DNA of 15,789 bases, from positions 1 to 15,789 of the forward strand of contig CAKUMG010000037.1 in assembly GCA_934667465.1 (NCBI GenBank), in the 5' to 3' direction. The notes under the pieces are model-generated. The model was given only the letters and a program-made list of their open reading frames with translations, had not been told where the DNA came from and ran no database searches. Position 1 is the stretch's first letter; each line of letters starts with the position of its first letter. The position numbers and the translations under genes are program-made. The stretch is from an uncultured Actinoplanes sp. Its GTDB lineage: Bacteria; Actinomycetota; Actinomycetes; Mycobacteriales; Micromonosporaceae. Shown one piece after another: positions 5,325 to 15,789 of this stretch.

Positions 5325-6590
5325 ATGCTCGTGTCTCGAACGGCGCGCGCCCTCGCCGTGGGACTGGCCGCTGTCACGCTGGCGACCGCCTGTGGCGCAG
5401 GCGGCGGCTCCGGCGGCGGCGACGGCAACGTCACGCTCAACGTCAACCTCTTCGGCAACTTCGGCTACCAGGAGCTCTACGACGAGTACGAGAAGGCGAA
5501 CCCGACCGTCAAGATCGAGGAGCGGACCGCCGCGTACAACGACCATCACCGCAACCTGGCCACCCACCTCGCCACCGGCAACGGCGCCGCCGACATCGAG
5601 GGCGTCGACACCGGGTTCATCGCCCAGATGCGCAACGCCGGCGCCCAGTTCACCGATCTTGGCAAGGAGCGCGAGAGCGAGTACCTGCCCTGGAAGTGGC
5701 AGGCGTCGCTGACCAAGGACGGCAAGCAGATCGGCTACGGCACCGACGTCGGCGGCCTGGCCATCTGCTATCGGCGCGACCTGTTCGAGAAGGCCGGGCT
5801 GCCCACCGAGCGCGACGAGGTGTCCGCGTCCTGGGCCGAGGGCTGGGACAAGTACATCGCGGCCGGTCGCAAGTACACCGAGAAGGCGCCCGAGGGGACC
5901 GCGTTCTTCGACGGCGGCGGCGCCCTCTACAACGCCATCATCGGGCAGGCGCCGGTCGGCTTCTACAGCGAGGACGACACCGTCGTCGTCGCCAGCAACC
6001 CCGAGGTGCGCAAGGCCTGGGACCTGGTCGCCGAGGCCGTGCAGAGCAACCTCTCGGCCAAGCTGGTCGAGAGCTCGCCGGAGTGGAACAACGGCTTCGC
6101 CAAGGGCCAGTTCGCCACCATCGCCTGCCCCGCGTGGATGATGACGAAGATCAAGGACCAGTCCGCGAACGCCTCCGGCAAGTGGGACGTGGCCGCCGTG
6201 CCCGGCGGCGGCGGCAACTGGGGCGGCTCCTACCTCACCGTGCCCAAGCAGGGCGAGCACGTCGAGGAGGCCAAGAAGCTCGCGGCCTGGCTCACCGCGC
6301 CCGAGCAGCAGGCCCGGGTCTTCACCTCGCAGGGCTCGCTGCCGTCGATCCCGGCGCTGTACGACAAACCCGAGATCGCGCAGTACAAGGACCCGTTCTT
6401 CAACAACGCGCCGGTCGGCCAGATCTTCACCACCAGCGCGAAGTCGCTCAAGCCGCAGTACCAGGGCCCGCGCACCGGCGACATCCAGACCACCATCCGC
6501 GACGGCCTGGTCCGCATCGAGCAGGGCAAGCAGAGCTCGGAGCAGTCCTGGCAGCAGACCGTCAGCGACGTCGAGCGTCTCGCCAAGTAG
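5325..6590 (+). CDS. ABC transporter sugar-binding lipoprotein (family 1 solute-binding protein, CebE/BxlE-like)
   Basis: 421 aa. The ATG follows AAGGGAGAA by 7 nt. The signal peptide ends in a lipobox-like LATAC with Cys23, so the protein is membrane-anchored outside. A Gly-rich spacer leads to the binding domain: NLFGNFGYQELYDEYEKANP, GVDTGFIAQM, YGTDVGGLAICYRRDLFEKAGLP, ACPAWMM, KWDVAAVPGGGGNWGGSYLTVPKQ and YFNN-like FFNNAPVGQIF. These are typical of actinobacterial cello- and xylo-oligosaccharide binders. Trp- and Gly-rich motifs fit sugar stacking. It is first in the operon with two permeases and a cytoplasmic GH1, which argues for a beta-linked di- or oligosaccharide such as cellobiose. 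Xylobiose, laminaribiose and mannobiose remain possible. A hairpin after the stop may raise its level over the permeases. Confidence 0.93.
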   Translation: MLVSRTARALAVGLAAVTLATACGAGGGSGGGDGNVTLNVNLFGNFGYQELYDEYEKANPTVKIEERTAAYNDHHRNLATHLATGNGAADIEGVDTGFIAQMRNAGAQFTDLGKERESEYLPWKWQASLTKDGKQIGYGTDVGGLAICYRRDLFEKAGLPTERDEVSASWAEGWDKYIAAGRKYTEKAPEGTAFFDGGGALYNAIIGQAPVGFYSEDDTVVVASNPEVRKAWDLVAEAVQSNLSAKLVESSPEWNNGFAKGQFATIACPAWMMTKIKDQSANASGKWDVAAVPGGGGNWGGSYLTVPKQGEHVEEAKKLAAWLTAPEQQARVFTSQGSLPSIPALYDKPEIAQYKDPFFNNAPVGQIFTTSAKSLKPQYQGPRTGDIQTTIRDGLVRIEQGKQSSEQSWQQTVSDVERLAK

Positions 6591-6600
6591 CCCATCCCGC

Positions 6601-6630
6601 ACGGCCGGCGGTGCCCGCACCGCCGGCCGT
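6601..6630 (+). terminator. Perfect intra-operon stem-loop between binding protein and first permease
   Basis: A 13-bp perfect stem (6601-6613 with 6618-6630, left arm ACGGCCGGCGGTG) closes a 4-nt CCCG loop. It starts 10 nt after the binding-protein TAG and ends about 10 nt before the permease's GAAGGA site. Such elements commonly act as partial terminators or block 3' decay so that the binding protein is made in excess. It lacks a U-tract, so complete termination is unlikely. Confidence 0.7.
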
Positions 6631-6654
6631 ACCGGCGACGACGAAGGACCGACG

Positions 6655-7566
6655 ATGGCACTGACCTCCCTGACCAACAAGCTCGACACCAAGGGCTCGC
6701 CCTACCTCTACATCACGCCGTTCTTCCTGATCTTCGGCGTGTTCGGGCTGTTCCCGCTGCTCTACACCGGCTACGTGTCCCTCAACGACTGGGACCTGCT
6801 GGACTCCGGCGCGCACGAATGGGTGGGCCTGGCGAACTACCGCGAGCTGCTGGGGGACCCGTACTTCTGGAACGCGCTGGGCAACACGCTCAGCATCTGG
6901 GTGCTCTCCACGGTGCCGCAGCTGCTCGTGGCGCTCTGGATCGCCCACCTGCTCAACCACCGGCTGCGCGCCCGCACCAGCTTCCGGATGGCCGTGCTGC
7001 TGCCCAACATCACCTCCATCGTGGCCGTGACGATCGTCTTCACCCAGATGTTCGGCCGCGACTTCGGCATGATCAACTGGCTGTTCGGGCTCGTCGGCGC
7101 CGGCCCGATCGACTGGCAGGCCGACACCTGGAGCTCGCACCTCGCCATCTCGCTCATCGTCGCGTGGCGCTGGACCGGCTACAACGCGCTCATCTACCTC
7201 GCCTCGATGCAGGCCGTCCCGCACGACCTCTACGAGGCGGCCTCGCTCGACGGCGCCTCGTCGAGCCAGCAGTTCTGGCGCATCACCGTGCCCCAGCTCC
7301 GCCCCACGATCATCTTCACCGCGATCATCTCCACGATCGGCGGCCTGCAGATCATGGCGGAACCGCTGCTGTTCGCGGGCACCTCGACCCCCACCGGCGG
7401 CTCCGACCGGCAGTTCCAGACCGCCGCGCTCTTCATGTACGAGCAGGGGTTCCGCGAGTTCCGGTTCGGTTACGCCTCCGCGATCGCCTGGACGCTCTGC
7501 CTCGTCATCGCCATCTTCGCGATCGCCAACTTCCTGCTGACCCGGCGCATCGCCAACGAAGACTGA
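6655..7566 (+). CDS. ABC sugar transporter permease 1 (MalF/CebF-type)
   Basis: 303 aa. The ATG follows GAAGGA at about 7 nt. Six hydrophobic segments are visible, the first at about 18-40 (YITPFFLIFGVFGLFPLLYTGY). The cytoplasmic EAA loop, which docks the ATPase, is at about 194-218 (YEAASLDGASSSQQFWRITVPQLRP). It ends with a last helix followed by RRIANED. Like typical CebF/MalF relatives it pairs with the next gene product to make the membrane channel. The next gene's start follows closely, so the two are probably cotranslated. No ATPase is encoded with the pair, as usual for carbohydrate systems served by a shared MsiK. Confidence 0.93.
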   Translation: MALTSLTNKLDTKGSPYLYITPFFLIFGVFGLFPLLYTGYVSLNDWDLLDSGAHEWVGLANYRELLGDPYFWNALGNTLSIWVLSTVPQLLVALWIAHLLNHRLRARTSFRMAVLLPNITSIVAVTIVFTQMFGRDFGMINWLFGLVGAGPIDWQADTWSSHLAISLIVAWRWTGYNALIYLASMQAVPHDLYEAASLDGASSSQQFWRITVPQLRPTIIFTAIISTIGGLQIMAEPLLFAGTSTPTGGSDRQFQTAALFMYEQGFREFRFGYASAIAWTLCLVIAIFAIANFLLTRRIANED

Positions 7567-7579
7567 GAGGGTGCCGCCC

Positions 7580-8476
7580 GTGACCGTACTCGCCAAACCC
7601 CCGGCCCCCAGCGCCACACCGCCCGCGGCGCAGCGACCGGCCCGCCGCCGCAGCTTCGGCTTCCCGCGCCGCGCCTCGCCCTGGACCTACGCCGCGCTGC
7701 TCGCGGTCGTGGCCGGCTCGGTCTTCCCGCTCTACTGGTCGTTCGTCGTGTCGTCGCAGACCAGCGACGCCGTCGCCCAGGTGCCCCCGGTCCTGGTGCC
7801 GGGCGGCCACCTCTTCGACAACATCGCCCGCGTCTTCGACTCCACCGACTTCGCCCAGGCGCTGTTCAACTCGCTCATCGTCAGCGGCTCCGTGACGATC
7901 TCCGTGGTGTTCTTCTCGACGCTGGCCGGCTTCGCCTTCGCCAAGCTGCGCTTCCGCGGGCGCAAGATCCTGCTCGTGCTGGCCATCGCCACGTCGATGG
8001 TGCCCCAGCAGCTCGGCATCATCCCGCTCTACCTGCTGATGTCGGAGTTCGGCTGGACCGACCACCTCGCCGCCGTCATCGTCCCGGGCCTGGTCACCGC
8101 GTTCGGCGTGTTCTTCATGACCCAGTACCTGGGCCGTGCGGTGCCCGAGGAACTGCTCGAGGCGGGCCGCATCGACGGCTGCAGCACGTTCGGCCTCTAC
8201 TGGCACGTGGTGCTGCCGGTCGCCCGCCCCGCCGCGGCGGTCCTCGGCCTCTTCACGTTCATGCAGGCGTGGAACGACTTCTTCTGGCCGCTGGTCGTGC
8301 TCCAGGACAACGCCACGGTCCAGGTCGCGCTGTCGTCGCTGGCCAGCGGCTACACCACCGACTACACCCTCACCCTGACCGGTACGCTGCTGGCCACCCT
8401 GCCGATCCTGGTGATCTTCATGGTCCTCGGGCGTCAGATCGTGGGCGGCATCATGCAAGGAGCGATCAAGGGGTGA
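7580..8476 (+). CDS. ABC sugar transporter permease 2 (MalG/CebG-type)
   Basis: 298 aa from the GTG at 7580, chosen because GAGAGGG ends 8 nt upstream. An in-frame GTG at 7571 overlaps that site and is less likely. A basic, Pro/Ala-rich cytoplasmic tail (residues 1-34, ARRRSFGFPRR) precedes the first membrane segment (about 38-58). Further segments follow. The EAA loop lies at about 191-216 (LLEAGRIDGCSTFGLYWHVVLP). AWNDFFWPLVVLQ is typical of MalG-type subunits. It forms the heteromeric permease with the preceding gene product. The GH1 gene starts 49 nt after its stop with its own good ribosome binding site and no hairpin between, so it probably shares the transcript. Confidence 0.93.
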   Translation: MTVLAKPPAPSATPPAAQRPARRRSFGFPRRASPWTYAALLAVVAGSVFPLYWSFVVSSQTSDAVAQVPPVLVPGGHLFDNIARVFDSTDFAQALFNSLIVSGSVTISVVFFSTLAGFAFAKLRFRGRKILLVLAIATSMVPQQLGIIPLYLLMSEFGWTDHLAAVIVPGLVTAFGVFFMTQYLGRAVPEELLEAGRIDGCSTFGLYWHVVLPVARPAAAVLGLFTFMQAWNDFFWPLVVLQDNATVQVALSSLASGYTTDYTLTLTGTLLATLPILVIFMVLGRQIVGGIMQGAIKG

Positions 8477-8525
8477 CACCCTTCTCTTGTCGCCACAGAG
8501 TTGCGAACATCCGCGAAGGAGTCCG

Positions 8526-15789
<7,264 letters not shown>

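Overview
The window looks like the chromosome of a filamentous, soil-type actinomycete, probably of the Micromonosporaceae or a relative. GC content is very high, with strong third-position GC. GTG starts, a SARP/BTAD regulator, secreted proteins with CBM2 and ricin-type modules, and a LacI/ABC-sugar/GH1 block of the Streptomyces cebR-cebEFG-bglC type all fit. The genus is an inference.

Left part (1-4050), mixed genes. It opens with the first 44 codons of a secreted PA14-type protein (minus strand, cut by the edge). Next is a RidA-like protein lacking the usual catalytic Arg, divergent from a GlxA-type regulator (DJ-1/PfpI plus AraC HTH) whose 3' end carries a 2-nt frameshift. Then come a secreted I36-type peptidase-inhibitor-like protein with a strong hairpin terminator, a cysteine-patterned lipoprotein of unknown function, and a stand-alone SARP-family regulator.

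Middle part (4047-9911), sugar uptake. A LacI repressor gene (minus) faces an operon of lipoprotein sugar-binding protein, two permeases and a cytoplasmic GH1 beta-glucosidase (plus). The 264-bp divergent region holds two identical 14-bp operators exactly 200 bp apart, plus a third abutting the second. No ATPase gene is present, so a shared MsiK-like ATPase elsewhere is expected.

Right part (9889-15789), secreted plant-polysaccharide hydrolases, all on the minus strand: GH10 xylanase-CBM2 (N-terminus off the edge), then GH43, GH27-CBM13 and a GH5 cellulase-CBM2 of the Acidothermus E1 type. GH43 and GH27 overlap by 4 nt. GH5 has its own promoter, with a near-consensus CebR-type box in the spacer. 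That box differs clearly from the operators of the sugar-uptake operon, so two LacI-family circuits seem to meet here. The secreted enzymes would release xylo-, cello- and galacto/arabino-oligosaccharides, the ABC system would import beta-linked oligosaccharides, and GH1 would cleave them inside the cell.

No rRNA, tRNA, insertion sequence, CRISPR array or phage gene was seen, and no stretch over 300 bases lacks a gene. I found no clearly undescribed system. The most interesting points are regulatory: operator phasing, the two operator classes, intra-operon hairpins, an inverted repeat of unknown owner, a duplicated signal-peptidase region, and the frameshifted regulator.
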